In this document: positions 1 to 6,935 of the stretch, one piece after another
Numbering within the stretch: position 1 is the stretch's first letter
How the letters are laid out: each line of letters begins with the position of its first letter
DNA from: a virus
Virus record (IMG/VR): IMGVR_UViG_3300048592_000321
Coordinates: 1-40,893 of that record
Reading direction: 5' to 3' (one strand)
DNA length: 40,893 nucleotides
Notes under the pieces: model-generated
Told to the model about the DNA's origin: nothing
The model's input: only the letters and a program-made list of their open reading frames with translations
Database searches by the model: none
Position numbers and translations under genes: made by a program

Positions 1-127
1 GCTTCATCTTCGCTCTTGCCGTTGGTTTTACGGCAACGTGCCAGATAGTCCACGTATTCAGTAACCGCATTGAACACGCCGAATGCGGTTTCTGTTACTG
101 CGGTAGTGCGACCACCGCGAGGCTTGT
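1..127. repeat. Left copy of 127-bp terminal direct repeat
   Basis: Bases 1-127 are identical to 40767-40893. An exact overlap of this length at both ends of an assembled contig is typical of a closed circle, with 127 being a common assembler k-mer. It therefore shows that the genome is circular or circularly permuted, with 40,766 unique bases. It should not be read as a proven physical terminal repeat. The repeat lies inside a leftward gene that continues across the junction. Confidence 0.95.
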
Positions 128-321
128 GGTAGGCTGCTTGCAAGGCTTCCCTTGCGGTTTGCTTGGCGTTTGCGCAGTTCTTTTATAGTAGGAGCAAGCT
201 TTAGGTCTTTAACGCTAACATCTAGCGTTTCGCCTGCCCTTGTGATAGTGGCGGTTTTACCGTCATCTGCCTTGCACCACCATGTTTCATTTTCGTATAT
301 GACGTGCTTTTCAGTAAACAT
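1..321 (-). CDS. 5' part of short DUF932-C-like gene, frameshifted, crosses circle junction
   Basis: This is the first gene of the leftward unit. The ATG at 321 is preceded by a good ribosome site (AAAGGTTAGG on the - strand). The first frame gives about 49 plausible residues ending near TIKEL at about 175, then runs on into a basic, low-quality tail that stops at 58. A second frame, open from 182, reads KQTAREALQAAY and then, across the junction, FNAVTEYVDYLARC, which resembles the C-terminal end of DUF932 phage/plasmid proteins. Joining the frames needs a +1 shift (skipping one base) at about 160-182, for example after CTG at 177-175. The fused product would be about 159 residues, much shorter than usual DUF932 proteins, so the N-terminal DUF932 domain is missing. 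Either a real +1 recoding event or an indel could explain it. The function of DUF932 is not established. Confidence 0.6.
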
Positions 322-335
322 AGTACCTAACCTTT

Positions 336-354
336 CCGGGCAGCTAGTGCCCGG
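336..354. promoter_or_regulatory. GC-rich hairpin upstream of first leftward gene
   Basis: The sequence CCGGGCA-gctag-TGCCCGG is a 7-bp perfect inverted repeat just upstream of the ribosome site of the gene starting at 321. In the leftward transcript it would form a 5' leader stem. It belongs to a set of intergenic hairpins with a CCCGGGC core seen elsewhere in this genome (28718-28751, 31393-31464). Its role is unknown. Confidence 0.45.
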
Positions 355-381
355 GCTTATCGCTATTCAAGCTAACAGAGG

Positions 382-400
382 CGTTCTACCTAGTAGAACG
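382..400. promoter_or_regulatory. Palindrome, operator-like or leader stem
   Basis: CGTTCTAC-cta-GTAGAACG is a perfect 8-bp inverted repeat with a 3-base centre. It lies between the candidate leftward promoter at about 540 and the first leftward gene, so it could be a DNA operator or a stem in the leader RNA. Confidence 0.4.
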
Positions 401-539
401 GGTTCTTTACCCCCGGGCTTGTCAGTGTGGAGTTGTCAATCTGGCGTTGCCAGTAGGCTAACCGAACCCCCGGGCAGCTTTGGCCAGTGGTGCGCCGCAG
501 CTACGCTAAACTACATAGCTAAACCCGTGCCAAAAGCAG

Positions 540-545
540 ATTATA
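540..545 (-). promoter_or_regulatory. Candidate -10 box of leftward early promoter
   Basis: The - strand reads a perfect TATAAT here, about 220 bases upstream of the first leftward start codon at 321. The expected -35 position, at about 563-568, holds ACCTTA on the - strand, a poor match to TTGACA, so the promoter may need an activator. GTTAC/GTAAC repeats immediately upstream (596-659) would be well placed for regulator binding. Confidence 0.35.
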
Positions 546-595
546 ACGATAAATAGCGGGTTTAAGGTTAAAACCGGATTTTAAGCACAAGAGGT

Positions 596-659
596 GTTAC
601 GCTAAAGTAACATTTTAAGTTACTTTTAGGTAATCACGGGTTACGTAAAAGTAACTTTT
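596..659. promoter_or_regulatory. Cluster of GTTAC/GTAAC operator-like sites
   Basis: Five copies of GTTAC, on either strand, lie in 60 bases (596, 607, 619, 640, 651). They form the inverted repeat AAAGTAAC-n7-GTTACTTT (604-626) and the near-palindrome AAAAGTAACTTTT (647-659), with centres about 15 bases apart or multiples of that. The region is AT-rich against a GC-rich background and lies directly upstream of the candidate leftward -10 box, which suggests a regulator-binding array. Confidence 0.5.
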
Positions 660-687
660 AAGTGGGGATGACGTGATTTAGGTCATT

Positions 688-1147
688 ACTACGCTGGAGC
701 CCGCTTGAATTGTGGGTTTGTAGTAGGATGCAAAGGCTTGAAACTACGTCGGAACCCGCTTGAAATATGGGTTTGTGGGGCAGAATGCCTAGAAATAGCG
801 GGTTCTAAGTGCTTACTACGCTAGAACCCGCTATTTCTAGGCTTTCAAAGGCAATAGAGTAGTGTAGTAGGATGTATATTTCACTAATGCGCGAGACCAC
901 CCGGGCATGGTATGCGTATTTCATGTAATGTATAGGGAATGAGCTTTTTCGGGTTTGCTTGCTACAATGGCTTCAAACCCGCTCTACAGGCGGGCTCTAG
1001 CGTAGTGGGCAGGGTAAATCAGGGGCAAAATGGAAACTACAAACGTCGCAAGTGCTTACGGGGGCAATGGTTAAGGTGTAGTAGGCAAAAGAAGCTGAAA
1101 TCAGGGGTGTTAGGAGAATGCTTAGAAATAGCGGGTTCTAGCGTAGT
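688..1147. repeat. Five-copy 17-bp interspersed repeat (ACTACGYYRGARCCCGC)
   Basis: Copies lie at 688-704, 743-759 and 815-831 in one orientation and, reversed, at 990-1006 and 1131-1147. The first two share more sequence downstream (CCCGCTTGAA, then TGGGTTTGT), and TAGTAGGATG recurs at 721-730 and near 870. Inverted pairs can fold into stems, for example 787-842 and 1143-1170. The arrangement resembles iterons of a replication origin or a structured RNA locus. Neither role is proven. Confidence 0.7.
787..842. repeat. Perfect 21-bp inverted repeat with 14-base loop
   Basis: The arms are 787-807 and 822-842, beginning GCCTAGAAATAGCGGG and matching perfectly. The right arm carries the third copy of the 17-base repeat. 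A partial copy of the left arm (TAGAAATAGCGGGTTCTA) recurs at 1123-1140. No T-run follows on either strand, so this is not a typical terminator. It could extrude as a cruciform or fold in RNA. Confidence 0.75.
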
Positions 1148-1393
1148 AGGCAAGGCGGCTTGCCTGCTACAACTCACAACGAGTAACGTAAGTGCTTTGC
1201 ACACAATGGTTTAGGTAGGTTGTAGCAGCAACTATTGAATTAGCAGGGGTTAGGGAATGCCCCCGGCATTGATTGTTTGAACCAATTAAACGAATCGAAT
1301 AGCTAAGGCTAGGTTAAAGCCCGGGTTTAGCTATGCCCCCGCAGGGGTAAACTCCGGGTTTAGCTGTAAACCGCTATCCTGCCCCTACAAGCC

Positions 1394-1407
1394 CGGGCAT
1401 ATGCCCG
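1394..1407. promoter_or_regulatory. Perfect 14-bp palindrome CGGGCATATGCCCG
   Basis: This is a fully symmetrical site followed by short CACACG repeats (1408-1424). It has the size and symmetry of a dimeric regulator site. No function can be assigned. Confidence 0.4.
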
Positions 1408-1433
1408 CACACGCACACGCACACAAGCCCGGA

Positions 1434-1475
1434 AGCTAAAACCGCACTATAAGGAAGGAAACGGTTTAGCTTTTT
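1434..1475 (+). terminator. Rho-independent terminator-like hairpin
   Basis: AGCTAAAACCG pairs with CGGTTTAGCT (one bulged A) across a 17-base loop and is followed on the + strand by TTTTT (1471-1475). It would stop rightward transcripts that begin in the repeat region before they reach the terminase gene. Confidence 0.5.
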
Positions 1476-1579
1476 GCTGCCCCCTGCCCCTACCCCTTGT
1501 GCGTACGCGTTAGGTAACCACTACAGCTAGTGTGTGACCCTACGCACGCCCGCGCACGCGACCCCCGCAGGCCCCCCGC

Positions 1580-1744
1580 AGGTACTTTATATTAAGGTAC
1601 AGGTAGGCTATAAACGTCCCTTAAAGTTAACCCTTACGTATATCTTAAGACTAAATTTAGCACTTAGGTACTTAGGTATACAACCTGTGTACACCTAAAA
1701 CCCTATTTTAGCTAAAACACCCCGCCACCCCCAATCAGGTACTT
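1580..1744. promoter_or_regulatory. AGGTAC iterons around candidate rightward promoter
   Basis: AGGTAC occurs at 1580, 1595, 1666 and 1737; the last three are spaced exactly 71 bases apart. A candidate rightward promoter lies among them: -35 TTTATA (1586-1591), 17-base spacer, -10 TATAAA (1609-1614). The first two sites overlap the -35 box and the spacer, as an operator would. An imperfect inverted repeat (AGGTATAC / GTACACCT, 1674-1698) uses the same half-site. Transcription from here would give a leader of about 330 bases before the terminase gene. Confidence 0.4.
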
Positions 1745-1912
1745 AATTTCCAGTTTTATCGTAAGTCGCCACAGTGTCAAAGCAAGGGAGCCCCGCACAC
1801 TCGAGCCCGGGCCCCCGGCCCCGGGTTAAAAGGAACAGCGTATATTTTTTGCACAATTGGCTTGCGCCCCGCGTACTCTGGTGTTCTTATCTTCTCTGGT
1901 TAGCGTCCGCGT

Positions 1913-1925
1913 CCGGTTTAACCGG
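1913..1925. promoter_or_regulatory. Palindrome CCGGTTTAACCGG before terminase gene
   Basis: CCGGTT-T-AACCGG lies 26 bases before the terminase start codon. It could be an operator or a leader hairpin near the ribosome site (GGGAG, ahead of the ATG at 1952). Confidence 0.35.
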
Positions 1926-1951
1926 GTAGCGCGGGGAGCGCGGGAGAACCA

Positions 1952-3823
1952 ATGGAAGTCCGAGACGTAAGCCGCACGTTGCAGGAATTAAAGTATCTCG
2001 ACCAAGCCTTTCGGCTTATGGGGTGCAAGTGGGACCACGTTCGCAGGCGCGTGGTACACCTTGAAGCGCACGAACTCCCTTACCCCGGGGCAGACCCTTC
2101 CAAGTTCGCAGGTAAGTCCGTCTTCACCATCAAGATCAAAGGCGGCGGGTTTACGACCTTCCGGCCAAAGTCCGCGCAGTTGCGGATGCTGACAGCGGTG
2201 TTTGAGGAAATGGCCCTTGGCCTGCCGGTGTTTATCGTAATCCTCAAAGCACGCCAGATCGGCTTCTCTACTTGTATTGCCTTGTTATTCCTTGCCCTTG
2301 CCTTAATTAAATCCGCTTTGGATATCATCGTGGCCGCGCATATCGATACCAGCGCGTCAAACCTGTTCAGCATTTACAAGACGGCCTACCACTTCCTGCC
2401 AGATGATATCAAGCCGCCAAAAGAGAAGGATAACCAGCAGGAATTGAAGTTTGCGCCTAATCAAAGTCAATTAAAGTCCTTTGTTGCCAAGGAAGGCAAC
2501 ATGGGTGTATCCACGTCCTACACGCACGCCCACTTTTCTGAAATCGGCCTCTGGAAGCACAACCCGGCAGAGACACTGGCAACCGCGCTCGATTCAATCC
2601 CCAAGATGGTAGGGACCATCGTGTTTGCCGAATCCACCAGCCGTGGCAAGGGGAACCTGCTGCACGAACTGTGGGAAAGGTCCATAGCGTCTTGGTTGGT
2701 GCCCGAACAACGCGGGCTCAATCGCAAAGACCCGTGGCGTCCGCTCTTCTTTGCTTGGTTCGATGACGAAGACTATTACCTGCCGATAGACGACAGCTTT
2801 AAGCTGACCGGGGAAGAAGTAGAGCTACAACAGCAATTCAGACTTACTAAGCAGCAGTTGGCTTGGCGCAGGGCCAAAATCGCGGAAAAGGCCGGTGCCT
2901 TGGGAGAGCCGGGGGCCAAGGCGCACTTTAACCGGGAAAATCCGAGCGACCCGGAAACAGCCTTCCGCCTCATGGGCGATATCGTGTTCGATGCGCCCGC
3001 AATCGAATGGCAGACCAAAACATATCAAAAGGAAAACCCCAACTGCTTTCAGGCATACTTGGTGCCGGATAAGCGAGTACCTACAGGGTTTAAACCATTT
3101 GTTGTGCCCCGGCACGACGGGCCTTTGCGCATTTATCGTAGACCGGAACCCAGCGGTGATTATTTAATGTGCATGGACCCTACAAGAAATGAAGGCACGA
3201 CGCCGGATGACGCGGCTTTGCAGATTATTGACGTTAATAAAGTTGAAGTAGTCGCGTCCTATAACCAACCGATTGACCCGGAAGATTTCGGCAGAGAGGC
3301 TGCCGCAATTGGTTGGTACTACAACGAAGCCTTTTGCGTGTGTGAGTCCAATGACGCGGGCATTGGCACGGTACGCACCATGTACAAGGAACTAGGTTAC
3401 CGGCGCATGTACCGGCATACGTCCCCGGACAAGATTGTGCAGGAATACTCCAAGTCGCTGGGCTTCCCGCTTAAAGGCGAAATCCGGGATGAAGTAATTA
3501 AAAATGGCAAGCGGTTCTTGCGTGAGTACAGGGTAATCATCCCCGACAAGCCGACGCTGAATGAGTTAATCGCCTTCCGCACGGTGTTTGACAGGGTGCG
3601 GAATCGTTTCAAGGCACAGGGCACGGGCAAGTCAAAACAAGACAATCTGGTTATGGCATTGCTGATCGGGCTTTACGTTGGCAACATCATTTACCAGTGG
3701 CACAAGAAAGAAATCGTGCCGATCCACCTTCCGCGCACCTTGGATAACGTTGCGGAAAGCTGGGATGATGAAAGAGAGTTGGCGGTAAGGGGACCGTCAA
3801 TTGAGGCTCTACTAGGGGATTAG
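1952..3823 (+). CDS. terL: Terminase large subunit (DNA packaging ATPase/nuclease)
   Basis: This is the motor protein that drives DNA into the prohead and cuts the concatemer. The N-terminal ATPase domain shows a Walker A-like motif KARQIGFST (residues 99-107), a Walker B-like strand AHFSEIG (193-199) and a coupling motif FAEST (225-229). The C-terminal RNase-H-like nuclease shows the acidic positions MDPT (about 408-411), CESNDAG (464-470) and KQDN (562-565). At 623 residues it is of normal length. The ATG at 1952 follows GGGAG with good spacing. It is the first gene of the virion operon, 2 bases before the portal gene. No small terminase was recognised next to it. Confidence 0.95.
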   Translation: MEVRDVSRTLQELKYLDQAFRLMGCKWDHVRRRVVHLEAHELPYPGADPSKFAGKSVFTIKIKGGGFTTFRPKSAQLRMLTAVFEEMALGLPVFIVILKARQIGFSTCIALLFLALALIKSALDIIVAAHIDTSASNLFSIYKTAYHFLPDDIKPPKEKDNQQELKFAPNQSQLKSFVAKEGNMGVSTSYTHAHFSEIGLWKHNPAETLATALDSIPKMVGTIVFAESTSRGKGNLLHELWERSIASWLVPEQRGLNRKDPWRPLFFAWFDDEDYYLPIDDSFKLTGEEVELQQQFRLTKQQLAWRRAKIAEKAGALGEPGAKAHFNRENPSDPETAFRLMGDIVFDAPAIEWQTKTYQKENPNCFQAYLVPDKRVPTGFKPFVVPRHDGPLRIYRRPEPSGDYLMCMDPTRNEGTTPDDAALQIIDVNKVEVVASYNQPIDPEDFGREAAAIGWYYNEAFCVCESNDAGIGTVRTMYKELGYRRMYRHTSPDKIVQEYSKSLGFPLKGEIRDEVIKNGKRFLREYRVIIPDKPTLNELIAFRTVFDRVRNRFKAQGTGKSKQDNLVMALLIGLYVGNIIYQWHKKEIVPIHLPRTLDNVAESWDDERELAVRGPSIEALLGD

Positions 3824-3825
3824 CC

Positions 3826-5874
3826 ATGACAGAGAACTTAAATGAAAAGGTGGATTCGCTACCCTCTGACGCACTGGAGCAGGGGGAAGCCGCGCCGGAC
3901 CTAGATATGCACGTTTTGGACGGGCAGATTTACACCGTGCTGAGAAACAGAATCCAGCGTGCCATGAAGAAACAACAGCCTTGGTGGGATGCCGGGCGGG
4001 CACGACGGGAATTCATGGACGGCAAGCAGTGGGAAGCAGACCTTGCCGCGCTACTCTCCCCCAAGAACGGATGGATTCGCAAGGTAGTAAACAAGATGCG
4101 GGCTCTCCGTACAGGTTTAATCAGCCAGATTGCTTTCCAGAAACCCCGGGTTACCGCACTGCCTTTGCGCCGGGTGCCGGATTTCATCGGTAAAGCAACC
4201 GTGGCAAGTACGTTAATCAATCACTCGATTCGGGAAACAGGCTTCGCTTCGCACCAGAAGAAGGCGGCGCTGGAAGCCATGGCTTTTGGCGCGGGTGCTT
4301 TGCGCCTGTGCACCAACCCGGAGAAGGGCGGTATTGCGGGCGTGGAACACGTCTGTATCGAAGACGTGGTGTTTGACCCGGACGCAAAGACGATTGAAGA
4401 TGCAAAGTGGGTGGCTTATCGCTTTCCCTTAAATATTTTCGTTGCCCGGAAAGAGTACAATTGCGAGAGTCTGCTTTCAGACAGGCAGCACGCAAAGGCA
4501 AACGGAGCGGACGTAAGCAAAGACGAAATTGCCCCGGAAGACGAAACAGTAGAAATATGGGAAATCTGGTGCCGGGCAGACGCAATTAACTTTGCGGATG
4601 CGGAAGAGAACAGCGAACGCAACAAGGTCAAAGACAGCTTGACGGACAAAGCCCCGGCAATGCTGAAGTATTTAACGGAAGAAGGTAATCGAGTCTTCCA
4701 TATCTCGCTTAACCACAATAAAATCCTAAAGGATGAACCTTGGCCGTTTATCCTTGACAACGATATGCTGCCAATCTGGCCAATGTATCTGGAAGAGAGC
4801 CCGCATTGCCTGTTGCCGGAATCGGTGTTGGAACCCGCCGTGGGGCTTCAGCGTGCGTTGAACACGCAACTTACCTTCCTGATTACGCAAGCATACGTGA
4901 CAGCACGTATTAAATTCAGTGCGGACAAAGGTACGCTCGCGGACCCACAAGTGCAAAAGGGGCTGAAGAGCGCCGAAGTCGGCACAATTGTAGGCACGGA
5001 AGGGGGGCAGCTTGGTATCAATCCTATTAATCTTGGCGGGCTTAATCTGGCAATGCTTGAGTTGTTTAAACAAGTTGATTACCAGTTTAACCAGATTACC
5101 GGGTATGCTGAAATGTTCGGCGGAATGCAGGGAACCCGTTCGGCAGCGGAAGCGGTGATTCGGGAAGATCGTGCGCAGACTAATAGCAGTACCATGCGCG
5201 TGGCCTTTGAAACAGGGCTGGAAAGACTTATCCGGGGAATGTGGCAGATTTCCATGTCTACACTTAGCCACAAGAAAGTGGCCGATATCGTGGGCAGGGA
5301 AGAAATGGGCTACGTTAACTCTGAAGGCGTAGTAGACGCGGATGAAGAGAAGAACATCGTGCCGATCAACTGGCCCTATGACAAGGCCACTCCTGCTGAA
5401 ATCCGCAGGGAAAACTTTATCGAGTACGTGGTGAACTCTACTCGCCGCTCCAATCCGCAACAGGAAGTGCAGGACTTGAATACTTTAATGCAAAACCTGA
5501 TCGGATTGATTGGAACCTACACACAACAGGGCTACCGTATTTCGCCCGTGCGCATGGCGCGTAAGTTGAACTACATCCTGAGCCGCATTCTTCAGGCCAT
5601 GGGAATGGCAGACTACAAGCAGATGGAAATAACCCCGGAAGACTTGAGCATAGATGATCGTTTAATGCCCCGGGGTCAGACAGAAGAACAGATGCTTGCA
5701 AAGCTTCAGAAGCAGCAGGCAGAGGAAGCAGAACAGGCCGACGTTGCCGGGATTGACGGCATTACAGAGTACATGGCGCAAAGCGGTGCCGATCCGGCAG
5801 CGGTTCAAGCGCAGCTTGCGCAGTTGACCCCGGAAATGCGTAAGGTGTTGATTCAGGCGATTGAAGGCGCTTAA
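3826..5874 (+). CDS. Portal protein
   Basis: This is a 682-residue protein directly after the large terminase, in the usual place and size for a podovirus portal. The portal is the dodecameric ring at one capsid vertex through which DNA passes. The N-terminal region (about residues 30-110: WWDAGRARREFMDGKQW, then VVNKMRALRTGLISQI) and the long middle region with acidic, aromatic-rich stretches match portal proteins of this type. The C-terminus (about 620-682) is helical and rich in Gln, Glu and Ala, as in portal barrel domains. The start at 3826 follows the terminase stop by 2 bases, which suggests coupled translation. Confidence 0.9.
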   Translation: MTENLNEKVDSLPSDALEQGEAAPDLDMHVLDGQIYTVLRNRIQRAMKKQQPWWDAGRARREFMDGKQWEADLAALLSPKNGWIRKVVNKMRALRTGLISQIAFQKPRVTALPLRRVPDFIGKATVASTLINHSIRETGFASHQKKAALEAMAFGAGALRLCTNPEKGGIAGVEHVCIEDVVFDPDAKTIEDAKWVAYRFPLNIFVARKEYNCESLLSDRQHAKANGADVSKDEIAPEDETVEIWEIWCRADAINFADAEENSERNKVKDSLTDKAPAMLKYLTEEGNRVFHISLNHNKILKDEPWPFILDNDMLPIWPMYLEESPHCLLPESVLEPAVGLQRALNTQLTFLITQAYVTARIKFSADKGTLADPQVQKGLKSAEVGTIVGTEGGQLGINPINLGGLNLAMLELFKQVDYQFNQITGYAEMFGGMQGTRSAAEAVIREDRAQTNSSTMRVAFETGLERLIRGMWQISMSTLSHKKVADIVGREEMGYVNSEGVVDADEEKNIVPINWPYDKATPAEIRRENFIEYVVNSTRRSNPQQEVQDLNTLMQNLIGLIGTYTQQGYRISPVRMARKLNYILSRILQAMGMADYKQMEITPEDLSIDDRLMPRGQTEEQMLAKLQKQQAEEAEQADVAGIDGITEYMAQSGADPAAVQAQLAQLTPEMRKVLIQAIEGA

Positions 5875-5885
5875 AGGAGACAAAC

Positions 5886-6224
5886 ATGCCTCACTACGAT
5901 TACAAGTGTACGAACAGGGCTTGCGCGGATTGGGGCAAGTGCGTTGAAGTCTTTCAGAAAATGTCAGACGAACCCCTGAAGCAGTGCCCCACCTGTAGCA
6001 AGGATACCTTGTTTAAGTGCGTAACCGCACCAAGGCAGACGCCTACGAGTACACAGGTGGTAGGAGCAGGCGACACTACTACAGTGGCTTACGGAGAGGA
6101 TGGTAAACCTTATCGCTTTAAGTCCGGCACGGTGCAGGAACAAAAGCGAGAATTGGCCCAAGTGCTTAACAGGCGGGAAGAGCAAGTGCCTGAAAAGTAT
6201 CGAAGGGTGTATAACGTAGATTAG
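5886..6224 (+). CDS. Small zinc-ribbon protein, FmdB-like
   Basis: This 112-residue protein begins MPHYDYKC and carries C8, C13 or C19, and CPTC (34-37), the layout of the FmdB-type zinc ribbon found in bacteria and many phages. The rest is polar with no further domain. It lies between the portal and an unknown gene, so a role in head assembly or as a small regulator is possible, but nothing in the sequence decides. The start has a strong ribosome site (AAAGGAGAC). Confidence 0.7.
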   Translation: MPHYDYKCTNRACADWGKCVEVFQKMSDEPLKQCPTCSKDTLFKCVTAPRQTPTSTQVVGAGDTTTVAYGEDGKPYRFKSGTVQEQKRELAQVLNRREEQVPEKYRRVYNVD

Positions 6225-6234
6225 GGAGAATTAA

Positions 6235-6873
6235 ATGAGTAACCAGCGATACCTTTCCCCGGCAGAAAGGGAAGACGACCTTGGCGTTTGGGAAGGCCCG
6301 GAAGACGTGGATAGCCGTATCCGGGACTTGCCTGCGGCCTTCAGCCTGACCGAAAGGGACTTGGGGCTGCCCCGGGGTACGGAAACACTTATCCGACAGT
6401 TTAAGAACCCGGAAAACAAGACACAGGCGCGGGAAGCAAAGGCGTACTTGGAGAAGGCGCAGTTGGTACTGCTTAACCTAATGCTGCGCTCTTCCGGTTA
6501 CAGGGGCACGCCTGTTACGGTTCCCGTGAAGCAGTGGGAGTACGCTTGGTTGGTGGGCGATACCAGTTACCCCAAGAATTTCGGGAACACGCACCAGCAG
6601 TCGCGCCAGTCAGACGACCACCGTTTCACAGAAGCAGTCAGTCCCGGGGAAGGCTGGACGTACCGAATGCTGGATTTTAAAGACAACTTCCTTGTTGTCT
6701 TGAAGTCGCTTCGCTACTTCAATCCGGTCAAGCGCAATAGCCCGGAAGCAGAGGAAGCGCGCAATCTGCCGCACGCTGTTTGGGCACGCAAGATGATTGC
6801 TGAAATCATGGGTGAAATGCTTGTGCCGGAAGACAAGCAGGAAACCACGGAACAGGCCACAACAGAGGTATAA
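6235..6873 (+). CDS. Unknown virion-operon protein
   Basis: This 212-residue protein is not recognised. It is mainly hydrophilic and begins with an acidic, proline-containing segment (YLSPAEREDDLGVWEGPEDV). There are no membrane segments. Its position between portal and scaffold genes suggests a head-assembly or head-completion role. The ribosome site AGGGAG precedes the ATG by 7 bases. Confidence 0.8.
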   Translation: MSNQRYLSPAEREDDLGVWEGPEDVDSRIRDLPAAFSLTERDLGLPRGTETLIRQFKNPENKTQAREAKAYLEKAQLVLLNLMLRSSGYRGTPVTVPVKQWEYAWLVGDTSYPKNFGNTHQQSRQSDDHRFTEAVSPGEGWTYRMLDFKDNFLVVLKSLRYFNPVKRNSPEAEEARNLPHAVWARKMIAEIMGEMLVPEDKQETTEQATTEV

Positions 6874-6904
6874 GCCTTACGCGTAGAATTTTTACACAAC
6901 CCAC

Positions 6905-6910
6905 TTGACA
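6905..6910 (+). promoter_or_regulatory. TTGACA -35-like box before scaffold gene
   Basis: A perfect TTGACA lies in the 62-base gap before the scaffold-like gene. With a 17-base spacer the -10 position reads GTTAAC, a weak match. A rightward internal promoter that boosts scaffold and capsid expression would make sense here, but the sequence support is modest. Confidence 0.25.
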
Positions 6911-6935
6911 GGCAGTAACATAAAAAGGTTAACTT

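Larger units (their letters stand above)
322..1951. other. 1.6-kb non-coding divergent control region, possible origin
   Basis: No convincing gene lies here; the open frames present are built from repeats and lack protein-like composition. It separates the leftward early unit from the rightward virion unit. From left to right it holds stem-loops at 336-400, a TATAAT box facing left (540-545), a cluster of GTTAC sites (596-659), five copies of a 17-base motif (688-1147), a 21-bp-arm hairpin (787-842), a terminator-like hairpin (1434-1475), repeated AGGTAC sites (1580-1744) overlapping a candidate rightward promoter, and a palindrome just before the terminase gene. The bases 1480-1570 and 1745-1910 are GC-rich runs with little other structure. 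The density of repeats fits a replication origin or master regulatory region, but that is inference. Confidence 0.7.

Noticed and set aside
1-127. Physical terminal repeat used in packaging
   Set aside because: The length of exactly 127 bases and its position inside a gene point to assembly closure; no evidence for a physical end was seen.
152-556. Rightward 134-residue open frame over the first leftward gene
   Set aside because: It is the complement of the DUF932-like gene and non-coding leader sequence, has no good ribosome site, and shows no protein-like pattern.
939-1214. Rightward 91-residue open frame in the repeat region
   Set aside because: It translates the 17-base repeats (AGSSVVG appears twice) and is out of context with any operon; composition is not protein-like.
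4726-5460. Leftward 244-residue open frame inside the portal gene
   Set aside because: It is a shadow of the portal reading frame with His/Pro/Arg-rich composition and no ribosome site.
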